Below, piece after piece: positions 7,000 to 14,967 of a DNA stretch of 37,069 bases. A program made the translations under genes and the position numbers. Each line of letters starts with the position of its first letter. Position 1 is the stretch's first letter. The notes beneath the pieces were generated by a model that was not told where the DNA came from, searched no databases, and saw only the letters and a program-made list of their open reading frames with translations. The stretch spans positions 1 through 37,069 of the forward strand of contig PBFH01000043.1 of assembly GCA_002719885.1 (NCBI GenBank), in the 5' to 3' direction. This DNA is from Rhodospirillaceae bacterium (GTDB lineage Bacteria; Pseudomonadota; Alphaproteobacteria; MPNO01; UBA2964).

Positions 7000-7395
7000 T
7001 TAATTCTTAGGATTAACTTCGGGCTTTCCTACTAACGGAGGGGCGTTTTTCAGAGCTTGGGCGCGGGTGGCAATCTCATTTGCAGTCAATGCCGAATGAC
7101 CCTTAGGACTATTTTTCTTTTTATTGGTAGAAGATTTTAGGGATTGCCTGTTGCGCTCTTGGGGGGCAACAAAAACTTTTTTGACCTTCTTTAACGTTTT
7201 CGGGCTAGTGTTTTCTTTGTAGTCTTCAAAATTTTTCTTAACAATTCGTTTAAAGTGATCTTTCATATAGACTAATTTTTTGTGCTGATTCAAGGAACTT
7301 TGATCTCTTTGATCATTGTTGACCTCCTTTCTTATTCCAAGCCGACTTACGCGTGCCGTTTGTAATTCCTTTTTACCTTCTAACCTCTCTTTCAT
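7000..7395 (-). CDS. lysine-rich protein of unknown function in the sodN cluster
   Basis: 131 aa, very basic, with many Lys and Asn and no hydrophobic segment. Sequence such as KRIVKKNFEDYK and LKKVKKVFV is followed by a low-complexity KKK stretch and a small neutral C-terminus (ALTANEIATRAQALKNAPP). AAGG lies about 12 bases before the first ATG; an internal Met at residue 44 is an alternative start. It lies 28 bases after sodX and 41 before the heme monooxygenase gene, same strand, so it is likely co-transcribed. I do not recognise it. Nucleic-acid or membrane-surface binding would fit the charge, but that is a guess. Confidence 0.55.
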   Translation of the reverse strand: MKERLEGKKELQTARVSRLGIRKEVNNDQRDQSSLNQHKKLVYMKDHFKRIVKKNFEDYKENTSPKTLKKVKKVFVAPQERNRQSLKSSTNKKKNSPKGHSALTANEIATRAQALKNAPPLVGKPEVNPKN

Positions 7396-7423
7396 AATTT
7401 TCTAACCTTGATAAAGTGCTTAA

Positions 7424-7732
7424 TTATAAAATTCTGGATAGGTGATAGGCCTCCACTCGCCAACAGACGATTTCCTTTATATGGGAAATATCAATTGGTC
7501 CCAGTAATTCGGGAGAGGTGGATTCCGGATTGTCTCCTTCAACAATGAATTGACCGCTGTTATTCAAAGAAGAAATTCGTTTTATAATTTTTCCAAATTT
7601 TGGATGTTTGATAATAACGATATTCCCCACTGAGATATTATGGTTAGGTTTTTTAGAGATTACATAATCCCCATGTTTTAGAGTCGGAGCCATGCTTGAC
7701 CCTTCAATTAAAGAAATTTTCCAGTCGAGCAT
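7424..7732 (-). CDS. sodX: SodX, nickel superoxide dismutase maturation peptidase (S26 family)
   Basis: 102 aa. A small signal-peptidase-like (S26/S24 fold) protein with the Ser box EGSSMAPTLKHGDYV (catalytic Ser about 13) and the Lys box IIKRISSL, followed by VEGDNPESTS. Its start lies 5 bases after the sodN stop. Established role of the family: removing the N-terminal extension of the SodN precursor so that the mature enzyme starts at His1 of the nickel hook. The adjacent sodN makes this assignment firm. Confidence 0.92.
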   Translation of the reverse strand: MLDWKISLIEGSSMAPTLKHGDYVISKKPNHNISVGNIVIIKHPKFGKIIKRISSLNNSGQFIVEGDNPESTSPELLGPIDISHIKEIVCWRVEAYHLSRIL

Positions 7733-7737
7733 TTTAG

Positions 7738-8238
7738 TTATAAAGAAGGATATACAACTGGTAATTCAGGTGGGTAGGGACAAACCTTTCTCTCCGACTT
7801 GATGTTTTTAGTAGTCCAGAATATCTCTGCAAACTTATTAACAAGATTTAATAATTGTTCTGCGTCTGTTCGGTCGGCTCCTTGTTTGCATGCGCTAGAT
7901 TTTAACATAATTTGATGAGCGATTTCGTGTGCGTCCGGATGAGATTCAAATTGTGGCGCTTTGAAGTAATCACCCCAGATAATTCTAATTTCGTGTTTGA
8001 CTTTTTCCGCTTCCTCTTCCTTTCTGCTTATGCATCTCATTAAGGTATTGGTTTGTTCTAGTGGCGGCAGGGAGGAATTGTTCGAAGTTTCTTTCATTAT
8101 ATCTATGATACGCACAACAGATAAAGCAGCTATAATAGCTGTGGAAGGATCATATATCTTACATGGAATATCGCAATGAGCACTGACAGTTGAAATGTTG
8201 AGTTGGGTTTCGAAGGTTTTAATTATAGAAGGCAGCAT
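7738..8238 (-). CDS. sodN: nickel superoxide dismutase precursor
   Basis: 166 aa. A 20-residue leader is followed by HCDIPCKIYDP, the nickel-hook motif of Ni-SOD (His1, Cys2 and Cys6 of the mature chain bind Ni; Asp3, Pro5 and Tyr9 are also kept). The hook position that is usually Gly is Lys here. The rest is the expected four-helix region rich in His, Glu and Lys, with HEIAHQIMLKSSACKQG. The enzyme disproportionates superoxide in the cytoplasm. The genes for its peptidase (5 bases downstream) and a putative nickel transporter (51 bases upstream) complete the usual set. Confidence 0.95.
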   Translation of the reverse strand: MLPSIIKTFETQLNISTVSAHCDIPCKIYDPSTAIIAALSVVRIIDIMKETSNNSSLPPLEQTNTLMRCISRKEEEAEKVKHEIRIIWGDYFKAPQFESHPDAHEIAHQIMLKSSACKQGADRTDAEQLLNLVNKFAEIFWTTKNIKSERKVCPYPPELPVVYPSL

Positions 8239-8289
8239 TTTAAATTCTCTATGAAAAATTTTAAGGGTTCTGTATGTATCCGAGAGCGG

Positions 8290-8709
8290 TTATTTATTTG
8301 TTTTATTTTGAACTAGTGCCATTTTTCTCTTGTGGGCTTTTATTTCAAAATATTTCGATAAAAATTCAGTTAACTGCCATGTGATCATAGTTATAAGACT
8401 TCCAGGCAGAGTAACCTCAAAACCAAATATTATTCCGTCACTAATTCCGTGGGATATTAATTGGTATCCAAAAACTAAAATAATAATTCCAATTCTAAGG
8501 GCAGTTAAGGTTTTAAGCTTTAGGACCGGCAACAAGCCGACAACTATACCGGTTATACAAAATATTAGTATGTGCTTGGTAGATAGTAGCAGGTGTGACA
8601 TTCCAAGCTGAATGCCGTCTTCTGGGTGGGCAGACGCAGAAAATGGAATAAAGACAAAAAATCCAAGAAATAGCAGATAGATCTTCATCGGGGTGTGAGG
8701 TTTGGCCAT
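8290..8709 (-). CDS. HupE/UreJ-like membrane protein, putative nickel transporter
   Basis: 139 aa. An N-terminal signal sequence ends near SASAHPEDG; three or more hydrophobic helices follow and a basic C-terminal tail closes the protein. GMSHLLLSTKHILIF corresponds to the HPLxGxDH signature of HupE/UreJ proteins, with the Asp replaced by Lys, and the protein is shorter than typical HupE (about 190-200 aa). Being first in a cluster with sodN and sodX, it probably supplies nickel, as proposed for the sodT gene often found beside marine sodN. The altered signature leaves some doubt about the transported metal. Confidence 0.72.
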   Translation of the reverse strand: MAKPHTPMKIYLLFLGFFVFIPFSASAHPEDGIQLGMSHLLLSTKHILIFCITGIVVGLLPVLKLKTLTALRIGIIILVFGYQLISHGISDGIIFGFEVTLPGSLITMITWQLTEFLSKYFEIKAHKRKMALVQNKTNK

Positions 8710-8763
8710 ATTAACTCTTTGTCTCCTAAATGCAGAATTGACCTCATATTCTTACCTATTCAA

Positions 8764-8815
8764 TGCGAATAAGAATCATTCTCATATTTATTACTGCAAT
8801 TAATAATCATTCGCA
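8764..8815. promoter_or_regulatory. Fur-family-like operator upstream of the sodN cluster
   Basis: AGAATCATTCT (8772-8782) is a perfect 11-bp palindrome inside an AATAAGAATCATTCTCAT context resembling Fur, Mur and Nur boxes. A second AATAATCATTCG lies at 8802-8813, and TGCGAAT/ATTCGCA (8764-8770, 8809-8815) form outer inverted arms. The site is 55 bases before the first cluster gene. Metal-dependent control of the Ni-SOD/heme genes is therefore likely. The rest of the 379-base gap to 9088 is AT-rich with no gene seen. Confidence 0.55.
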
Positions 8816-9088
8816 ATACTTTTTTTCTATATTAATTTTTTTAAGGTCCTTGATCTCGGGTGGTGCTTTCAAGTCTTATAAAATTAACTCTTTTTATGAA
8901 AACTTAATTGCTTACGTTTCGCTTTAGTAAGGGATAGGTTTGGTAGCTATTTTTCTAGTGGATAAAAAAAATCAACTCTACAGAATAAGTTTCTTTTTGG
9001 ATTATTAGATGGATATCGTTTTTTGGGAGACCAAAGAAAATTTAAAAGTTTCAAATAAAAATATTCAAAAACAAATAGGGTATTTGCA

Positions 9089-9685
9089 ATGAAATGTTAC
9101 ATAACAAATAACTCACCTTATGCTCGCAAAGTGCGTATCGTTGCCATGGAGTTAGGCCTATATGATGAGGTTGAATGGGTTACTTTGACGCGTGAAGAGC
9201 GCGGTGATCTCAAGAATTACAACCCACTTGGGAAAGTGCCAGTCGCAATTCTTAATTCCGGCGATATTATTTGCGATTCCCCAGTGATATGTGCCTACTT
9301 GAATAGTTTGAACAGTAGTAAAAATTTGATACCACAATCTGGATCAGAAAAATGGAAAGTTGTCACACTTGAGGCATTGGGTGATGGCCTTGGTGAGGCC
9401 GTGATTGCGGTATCCCAAGAAAATCAAAAACCAAATGAATTTCGTTCCCAAGATGTGATTGATCGTCAAACAGGTAAGATAAACTCGGTGCTTTCATTTC
9501 TGGATAAAGCCGGTAGTGAATTAAATGAACCCCCTTTAATGGGAGAAATTGCGGTCGCCTGCACTCTAGGTTATATGGAGTTTCGAGGTATCGTTCCTGA
9601 CTGGCGGGAAAATTATGCTAATATGGCAAGTTGGTACATCGAAATTCTTAAACGTCAATCATTTACAGAAACGTCACCGAGTTAG
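9089..9685 (+). CDS. glutathione S-transferase family protein
   Basis: 198 aa. The N-terminal thioredoxin fold starts KCYITNNSPYARKVRI, with Ser9 in the usual activating position. It contains the cis-proline motif NPLGKVPV (about 50-57) and the glutathione-gamma-glutamyl contact DSPVICAYL. The C-terminal helical domain follows (about 90-190). Length fits bacterial GSTs of the beta or nu type. Cytosolic conjugation or reduction with glutathione is the family role; the substrate is unknown. It is a single gene, divergent from the sodN cluster. Confidence 0.9.
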   Translation: MKCYITNNSPYARKVRIVAMELGLYDEVEWVTLTREERGDLKNYNPLGKVPVAILNSGDIICDSPVICAYLNSLNSSKNLIPQSGSEKWKVVTLEALGDGLGEAVIAVSQENQKPNEFRSQDVIDRQTGKINSVLSFLDKAGSELNEPPLMGEIAVACTLGYMEFRGIVPDWRENYANMASWYIEILKRQSFTETSPS

Positions 9686-9754
9686 TATAAGTTTGATTAA
9701 CTCGAGTTTTTCAAGATAACAAGTAATAGTGCTACTTTATTAAAGGTTCGGACT

Positions 9755-9850
9755 ACCCCTAATATTTTTCTGATATTCCAACAAAACTGTATAAGGGGTG
9801 TGTCTATGGTTGCACTGACCGAAGTAGGGTCCTTACTTTTTGGGAAATGA
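9755..9850 (+). promoter_or_regulatory. possible leader with 14-codon uORF before the MFS gene
   Basis: AAGGGG (9793-9798) lies about 8 bases before an ATG at 9806 that opens a 14-codon frame (MVALTEVGSLLFGK) ending at 9850, 30 bases before the transporter start. ACCCCT at 9755-9760 can pair with AGGGGT at 9794-9799 and would mask that ribosome-binding site. Leaders of this design control some efflux genes. The stem is short, so chance remains possible. Confidence 0.25.
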
Positions 9851-9880
9851 TTTGATATATAAAATGATTAGGGATTTAAC

Positions 9881-11008
9881 TTGGCGGTAAATTCTAAAGC
9901 ACCGGTCTATGGTATTGGTCCGACCCTATTATCAGCCAGTGTCATGTCTTTTGCTATACTTGGGGATGCATTGATATATGTTGTGTTGCCGGTGAATGCA
10001 GCCGCGTTCGGAATTACAATTTTTTGGGTTGGTGTATTACTTGCCGCCAATAGAATAATTAGAATTTTTACCCTCGGGCCCATAGGCCTTCTAGCTCAGC
10101 AAATTAGTCCTAAAAAATTAGCAATCGTTGGTGCGATAGGGTCAACTATTTCTACCCTGCTTTGTGGGATCGGAGAAGGTCCAACGATTTTGCTCGCGGC
10201 ACGGCTTTTGTGGGGACTTTCCTTTGCGGTATTGACACTCGTTATTTATTCCTACGCTGTATCTAATCGCCGGAAAGCCGGGACAAATATGGGTTGGAGC
10301 CGGGCTATCCATTCAGTTGGCCCTTCACTCGTTCTTTTGGTCGGCCCGTGGGCGGCAATTGAATTAGGCCCTACAAACATTTTTATCTGGCTTGGTATAA
10401 TTACAGGGTTGAGTTTACCTATTGCTTTTTTATTGCCTAAAGACGGGCGTAAAATAAAGCCAAAAAAAAATCATTGGTTTCCTAAACCAAAAAGGTTTGA
10501 TCTATTTCTTCTAATTGTAGGACTTACTGTTGATGGTATATTTGCGATCGGGATTACACTGACCATTGCCGAATCGACCTCGGTTGGTACAGCCATGATA
10601 ACCGGTGGAGCATTGATTGGTTTAAGGCGCGTATTGGAAGCCTCACTTTCACCAGTTGGAGGTATTCTCGGGGATCAATTCGGACCAAACATGCTTTTAT
10701 TAATTTCAACTCTGTTTTTAGCACTCGGTTTTGCGCTTCTCACAGCAGATTTTCCTTTAATTGGTGGGTTCTTTGTTGTAGTGGCTAGAGCCTTGATTGC
10801 TGTACTGTGGCCCGCGGAAATTGCTCGCCGTACTCAGGAAGACGAAACCATCCACCGACTGGCTGTTGGGCAAACATGGCGTGACGTTGGAGCGGCCGCA
10901 GGCCCACTGATGATTGGAACTGTTGTCAGTTTAGTACCCCTCAGCAATATCTATTTATTTACTACAATTTTTGTGCTTCTCGGCATTTGGTTACAACGGT
11001 CAAAGTAA
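9881..11008 (+). CDS. MFS transporter
   Basis: 375 aa with about eleven to twelve hydrophobic segments. The start is TTG, with TAGGG seven to eight bases upstream; the first in-frame ATG (codon 22) would cut into the first helix. The loop after helix 2 reads RIIRIFTLGPIGLLAQ, and a short cytoplasmic Lys-rich loop (GRKIKPKKN) splits the two halves, as in the major facilitator superfamily. No substrate-specific motif is recognised. A possible regulatory leader precedes it. Confidence 0.85.
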   Translation: MAVNSKAPVYGIGPTLLSASVMSFAILGDALIYVVLPVNAAAFGITIFWVGVLLAANRIIRIFTLGPIGLLAQQISPKKLAIVGAIGSTISTLLCGIGEGPTILLAARLLWGLSFAVLTLVIYSYAVSNRRKAGTNMGWSRAIHSVGPSLVLLVGPWAAIELGPTNIFIWLGIITGLSLPIAFLLPKDGRKIKPKKNHWFPKPKRFDLFLLIVGLTVDGIFAIGITLTIAESTSVGTAMITGGALIGLRRVLEASLSPVGGILGDQFGPNMLLLISTLFLALGFALLTADFPLIGGFFVVVARALIAVLWPAEIARRTQEDETIHRLAVGQTWRDVGAAAGPLMIGTVVSLVPLSNIYLFTTIFVLLGIWLQRSK

Positions 11009-11197
11009 ACCTGAAATAAACCAGAGCCTTCAAACCGCAAACGAAAGGAGTTGAAGTTTAAGGGCCACAGAGCTTTTTAGATTTTAAATTTCATTTTTTT
11101 ATAAAAGTTTTTTTTATAATGCTAATCCTCTGAAATTTTATAAAAACTTGAAAGGTATACAGACTTCGTCCAGTCAAAATAATATTAAGGGGGTTAA

Positions 11198-12154
11198 ATG
11201 AATCGTTTTTTAAAATGTATAATTAATTTCGTCGGAATTTTGAGCGTATCGGCTTGTGTTACGAGTGCAGCAGAGGAACACACCTATATAACAAAAACAT
11301 TAAAATTTAACAGCACTAGCCGCGGGGAAGTAAAGCCGGTTATTGCTATGATTGCTATACCCATAAACGTAGCAGGTCCGTTGCCAGTGATTATAACTCA
11401 ACATGGAAGTAGTAGGGACGGAATGGTTTTTCCCCGAGGCGGGAGAACGGATGAGTATTCCACACGCTTAATTACAGAGGGAACGAAACGGGGATTTGCC
11501 GTCGTAGCGATAGATGCGTTTTATAAAACCAGTATCAAACCAGAGGATAAAAGAAAATTCCCAAATGCCCATCAGTACGCACTCGACCTCAAAACACTAT
11601 TGGTTTCTGATCCACGATTTGACGGTGCTAATATGTTTTACACCGGCTTCAGTTATGGCGCCGGACAGGTTAACAAATCGGTTGATATCCTTACAGAATT
11701 TAATTCTACCCCTTGGCGCGCAGTAGCAGCCGCCGAGCCAGGATGTAACATTATTTCAGAGCCAGTCAGGGTACCTTTTCCTGTCTTGTTGATTAAAGGG
11801 TCTGAAAGTCACTACTATCTAGAACCATGCTTTTATTTCGCGCGCTTATTAAGAGCGGCAGGGGTTAAGGTAACTTTATCGGTAATCGACGGAGCTAATC
11901 ATTTTTTCAGCACCGACGGCCAAATTACCGAGGGTGTGGCTGTTAATGGATGCCGGTTTAATCCTGTGATACGTATGAAAAATCATACACTTCAATTTGC
12001 GGATGGTTCTCCAGCATCACGTCTACTTATTAGACAAAAATGTATTACTAGTGAAGGTGGATCGGGGAAAAACCGCTTTCTTTTGGATGGAGTTATAAAA
12101 CAAGTTCTCGATTTTTTCGCGTTGCATCAATCCAAAGAGAAGGTCATTGAATAA
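11198..12154 (+). CDS. lipoprotein alpha/beta hydrolase, dienelactone-hydrolase-like
   Basis: 318 aa, ATG preceded by AAGGGGG. Residues 1-20 form a signal ending in a lipobox (SVSAC, Cys20), so the protein is probably membrane-anchored in the periplasm. The alpha/beta hydrolase core shows an oxyanion strand VIITQHGSS, the nucleophile elbow GFSYGAG (Ser152) and the catalytic His in DGANHFF (His235). Four or more extra Cys in the mature part suggest disulfides, in line with export. The substrate is unknown; esterase or dienelactone-type activity is the family norm. Confidence 0.82.
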   Translation: MNRFLKCIINFVGILSVSACVTSAAEEHTYITKTLKFNSTSRGEVKPVIAMIAIPINVAGPLPVIITQHGSSRDGMVFPRGGRTDEYSTRLITEGTKRGFAVVAIDAFYKTSIKPEDKRKFPNAHQYALDLKTLLVSDPRFDGANMFYTGFSYGAGQVNKSVDILTEFNSTPWRAVAAAEPGCNIISEPVRVPFPVLLIKGSESHYYLEPCFYFARLLRAAGVKVTLSVIDGANHFFSTDGQITEGVAVNGCRFNPVIRMKNHTLQFADGSPASRLLIRQKCITSEGGSGKNRFLLDGVIKQVLDFFALHQSKEKVIE

Positions 12155-12243
12155 TGTATACGTAAAGCAGACAGCTTCAAATATTAGGTTTTGAACTCGC
12201 TAATTGTAACTGATGAAAAAAATATTCCAGGTGAATCATTCTG

Positions 12244-12699
12244 TCATTGGTTTTGTTGCTTCCATGCCAAAGAGGAGTGATGCAGTGATATTAAAACGCT
12301 ATTCTCCAGTTTGTGGTACACGAAGGTGTAATCTGCACTCGTTGTGTTGTCTTCAGCATTTACAAAGTCGTAATGGCCCATGTCTCTGTATCCAAGGCCC
12401 TCAGGGCTTCGAATCGGACCGGCGGTACTATTAAATTTTACAAGTTTCCATTCATTTTTTAAGAAACCCTTGTCTTGAGGAAACAAAGGATTTCCACCAA
12501 CAAAATATGACCGGGCACCTGCCCGATCGGTACGAATAACATCTGCTAATGTGGGCTTGAAAAGTAAAGGTTCCTCAGGGTTTCCAAAATCATAGAGATC
12601 CAGCAGCTTTTCTACATTTTGCTCTGTGACATACTTTGCCCAAAAATGCTGGGCTTTAATAACCTCTGCCTTAGTGATTCTTTGGAATTCGCGATTCAA
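12244..12699 (-). CDS. NTF2-fold (SnoaL/CaMKII-association-like) protein
   Basis: 151 aa. The TTG start is chosen because AAGGAGG lies at 12709-12715, nine bases before it; no in-frame ATG fits. The pattern matches small NTF2-fold proteins of the CaMKII-association type: KAEVIKAQHFWAKYVTEQNV, LYDFG, LLFKPTLADVIRTD, GARSYFVGG, then the strand motif LISLHHSSL at the end. These are soluble dimeric folds, often with unknown ligands, and are sometimes mislabelled phosphoribosyl-AMP cyclohydrolase. It is convergent with the hydrolase gene. Confidence 0.75.
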   Translation of the reverse strand: MNREFQRITKAEVIKAQHFWAKYVTEQNVEKLLDLYDFGNPEEPLLFKPTLADVIRTDRAGARSYFVGGNPLFPQDKGFLKNEWKLVKFNSTAGPIRSPEGLGYRDMGHYDFVNAEDNTTSADYTFVYHKLENSVLISLHHSSLAWKQQNQ

Positions 12700-12992
12700 A
12701 ATTGATGTCCTCCTTCTCTGTCACCTTTAATGAGATCTTCACATCTCTTTATTTAGGGTTCGAATTAATAACCGGAAATACTGAGGTCATAACAAAATAG
12801 CGGATTTTAAAATTTCTTCTATAAGAAAACATTAATTGATTATTTTTCTAACTGTTAATGGCGGAGTTATATTTTCAAATTCTTCATTTCTTAGTTATAC
12901 AATTTATAGAGGTGTTGGTGAAATATTAAGAATTTTTTTAAAAACATAATGGTACGAAATAACGGATCATTTCGGAAATGGGGGAGGAGGCA

Positions 12993-13368
12993 ATGAAGGT
13001 TGCCTATATTTTTGCGACTAATATGACTTCTACTTAAGCTCGCTACTATGATACTTCCCCAACTTGAAGCCGATAATCACGGGGCAGAGGTGGTTGGCAT
13101 GTTCTTCTTTGACGACAATTTCTACACACTGCGTAAAGGTTACCCAATTGGTGAAAGAGTATTAAAGGTTGCTGCTGAGCAGAACATACTTCTCATGGGC
13201 TGCGATCAATGCTCTTTACGTCGGAACCTTGCCGAGGGTGATTTTAGCCAATGCGGTAATGGTGGAGTTAAACTAAAAATTGTCGTGGACGGCTTACAGG
13301 TAGGCGGCCTCCCCCAATTATACGAAGCATTAGCGCCTGCCACTCCCAACCAAGTGATAACTCTCTAA
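12993..13368 (+). pseudogene. frameshifted DsrE/SaoD-like protein
   Basis: A strong GGGGGAGGAGG lies directly before ATG 12993, which reads MKVAYIFATNMTST and then hits TAA (13035-13037). One base over, the frame continues KLATMILPQLEADNHG… to VITL at 13368. Joined, the two make a full-length DsrE-like protein (about 124 aa) with MCDQC-type Cys (GCDQCSLRRNL). I recall relatives with an aromatic residue between Thr and Lys, so a 2-base deletion within a TAY codon fits. A +1 slip at ACT-TAA would also restore the frame, and sequencing error is possible. The intact downstream part keeps its conserved cysteines. Confidence 0.75.
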
Positions 13369-13510
13369 CATTTAAGGGTTTATTACGATTTAATGTTTTA
13401 AAAATATTATTATTGTTTTGAAACTTATTTTTGTGGAGTAGAAAGATAGATATAAATCGGATGCCTTCATAATAGTTGTTTTTAATATTCAAGCGATAGA
13501 TAGTAAATAA

Positions 13511-13834
13511 ATGAAAAATGGAGAAAAAAAAGCAAAATTCCAAATCGGAGAAATTATTTATCACAAACGGTTTGACTATCGTGGAGTGGTGGTTGATGTC
13601 GATCCAAGCTTTTCGGGTACCGAGGAGTGGTACAATAAGATGGCGCGTTCCAATCCACCGAAGAATGAGCCATGGTATCACGTGCTAGTTCATCAGGCAG
13701 AACATTCTACCTATGTTGCCGAGAAAAACCTGGAAACTGATTTAACGGGGAAACCGATAGCACACCGATTTCTTAGTCAATTTTTCTCTGAATTGAGGAG
13801 TGGTGTTTATGTTAGTCTACATGTTTCCCACTAA
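13511..13834 (+). CDS. hspQ: heat shock protein HspQ
   Basis: 107 aa. FQIGEIIYHKRFDYRGVVVDVDP is the family signature of HspQ/YccV (hemimethylated-DNA-binding-like fold), followed by the usual WYxxM and PWYHVLVH segments and YVAEKNLE. In enterobacteria HspQ promotes degradation of specific substrates by Lon and is heat induced; in alphaproteobacteria it is a common small conserved protein. No recognisable Shine-Dalgarno precedes the ATG. Signals for a neighbour partnership are absent. Confidence 0.9.
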   Translation: MKNGEKKAKFQIGEIIYHKRFDYRGVVVDVDPSFSGTEEWYNKMARSNPPKNEPWYHVLVHQAEHSTYVAEKNLETDLTGKPIAHRFLSQFFSELRSGVYVSLHVSH

Positions 13835-14006
13835 ACCTATTGTAGAGAAACCGATATGTGTGTGGCTCGTAAGGTCAATGTTGCTCTAGCGCATGTGAGG
13901 GGTCCCTTTGCAGTAAAAATCCAATGTTAAAAACTAAAATTATAAAGGACGTGATTTTGCCTTAATTGAACTGCGTTATACCCAAAATTTCAAAAAAGGG
14001 TTTCAC

Positions 14007-14147
14007 ATGTGGAAGTGGGCTTTTATAAAATATCCAGTAGTCTTCATTTTTGGTTGGCTGTTCAACTTTATTATCGATATACAGTTTCTATTGGGTTTTG
14101 CTTTAGGTTGGTTGACACATAGTTGGATTGGAAACCTATTTATTTAG
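14007..14147 (+). CDS. small Trp-rich membrane protein (46 aa)
   Basis: ATG 14007 follows AAAAAAGGG with good spacing. The 46 residues start MWKWAFIKYPVVFIFGW and form two short hydrophobic segments, with Trp at both ends and only two charged residues after position 10. It is the only gene-like item in the 409-base gap after hspQ. No family recognised. The ribosome-binding site and composition make a real small membrane protein plausible. Confidence 0.5.
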   Translation: MWKWAFIKYPVVFIFGWLFNFIIDIQFLLGFALGWLTHSWIGNLFI

Positions 14148-14243
14148 TGTCTGATCGTTTTTCAAGAGTTTATTCTTCAAAGAAAATGAAAATTTCATTG
14201 ACGACTAACTCTGTCTAATAGGTTAGATTAAAAAATTAAATTT

Positions 14244-14948
14244 TCATTTAAAATTAATTAACTGAGAGGAAGGAGATAAATTAATTTCATCAATGTTTGT
14301 TCCAGCTCTGGTATTCAAAATTTCTACAACTATTTTTGCAACATCTTCGGGTTCTATGGCATTATTTTCATATTGACCGGGTTCAAAATTTAAAGTTTCA
14401 AAAAATGGAGTTCTCACTAAGCCAGGATTTATAAGACATACTCTTACGCCAGAGGTACGAATCTCATCTCGAAGAGCCTGAACGAATCCCCTCAAACCAA
14501 ACTTAGCAGTTGCATAAAGCGTCGCGTTTTTTTTTCCAGCAAGCGCCGATTCAGAACCCATAAAAATGATATCGCCAGCACCCTTTCTTTTTAAATAAGT
14601 TATAAGGTGACGACATAATATAATCTGAGAGACTAGATTAGTAATTAGAAAATTCTTGATCTGTAATGATGAAAAATTCTCTAGATGCTTAAAGTCACCA
14701 TATCCAGCATTACCAATAAAAATACTGATATCTGGATATTCATTCAACAAACCGTGAACCATGGTTTCAGTGTTTTCGATATCTGATAAATCGACAGTAA
14801 TTGGGTGATAATTACCATATCGAGGCTTAAATTTACCGTGGTCACGGGCTAAACCTATGACATGGTGGCCATTATTTAGCAAAGCTTCAGTAATTGCTTG
14901 GCCTATACCACTAGAGCTTCCAGTGACTAGTGCCGTTTTATTTATCAA
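14244..14948 (-). CDS. SDR family NAD(P)-dependent oxidoreductase
   Basis: 234 aa from a TTG start with AGGA 10 bases upstream. It is a classical short-chain dehydrogenase: cofactor loop TGSSSGIG (9-16), NAG (80-82), catalytic Ser132, Tyr145 and Lys149 (YATAK), then NPGLVRTPFF. Asp35-Asp-like acidic selectivity is not obvious (LARDHGK), so the NADP/NAD choice is open. It is the last gene of a four-gene minus-strand operon, 19 bases after the SPL-like radical SAM gene, suggesting it acts on the same substrate. Confidence 0.92.
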   Translation of the reverse strand: MINKTALVTGSSSGIGQAITEALLNNGHHVIGLARDHGKFKPRYGNYHPITVDLSDIENTETMVHGLLNEYPDISIFIGNAGYGDFKHLENFSSLQIKNFLITNLVSQIILCRHLITYLKRKGAGDIIFMGSESALAGKKNATLYATAKFGLRGFVQALRDEIRTSGVRVCLINPGLVRTPFFETLNFEPGQYENNAIEPEDVAKIVVEILNTRAGTNIDEINLSPSSQLINFK

Positions 14949-14967
14949 CGTTTTTTCCTATGTATTT

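Noticed and set aside
13268-13681. 137-codon minus-strand frame
   Set aside because: It overlaps the ends of the DsrE-like gene and hspQ on the other strand and shows no domain.
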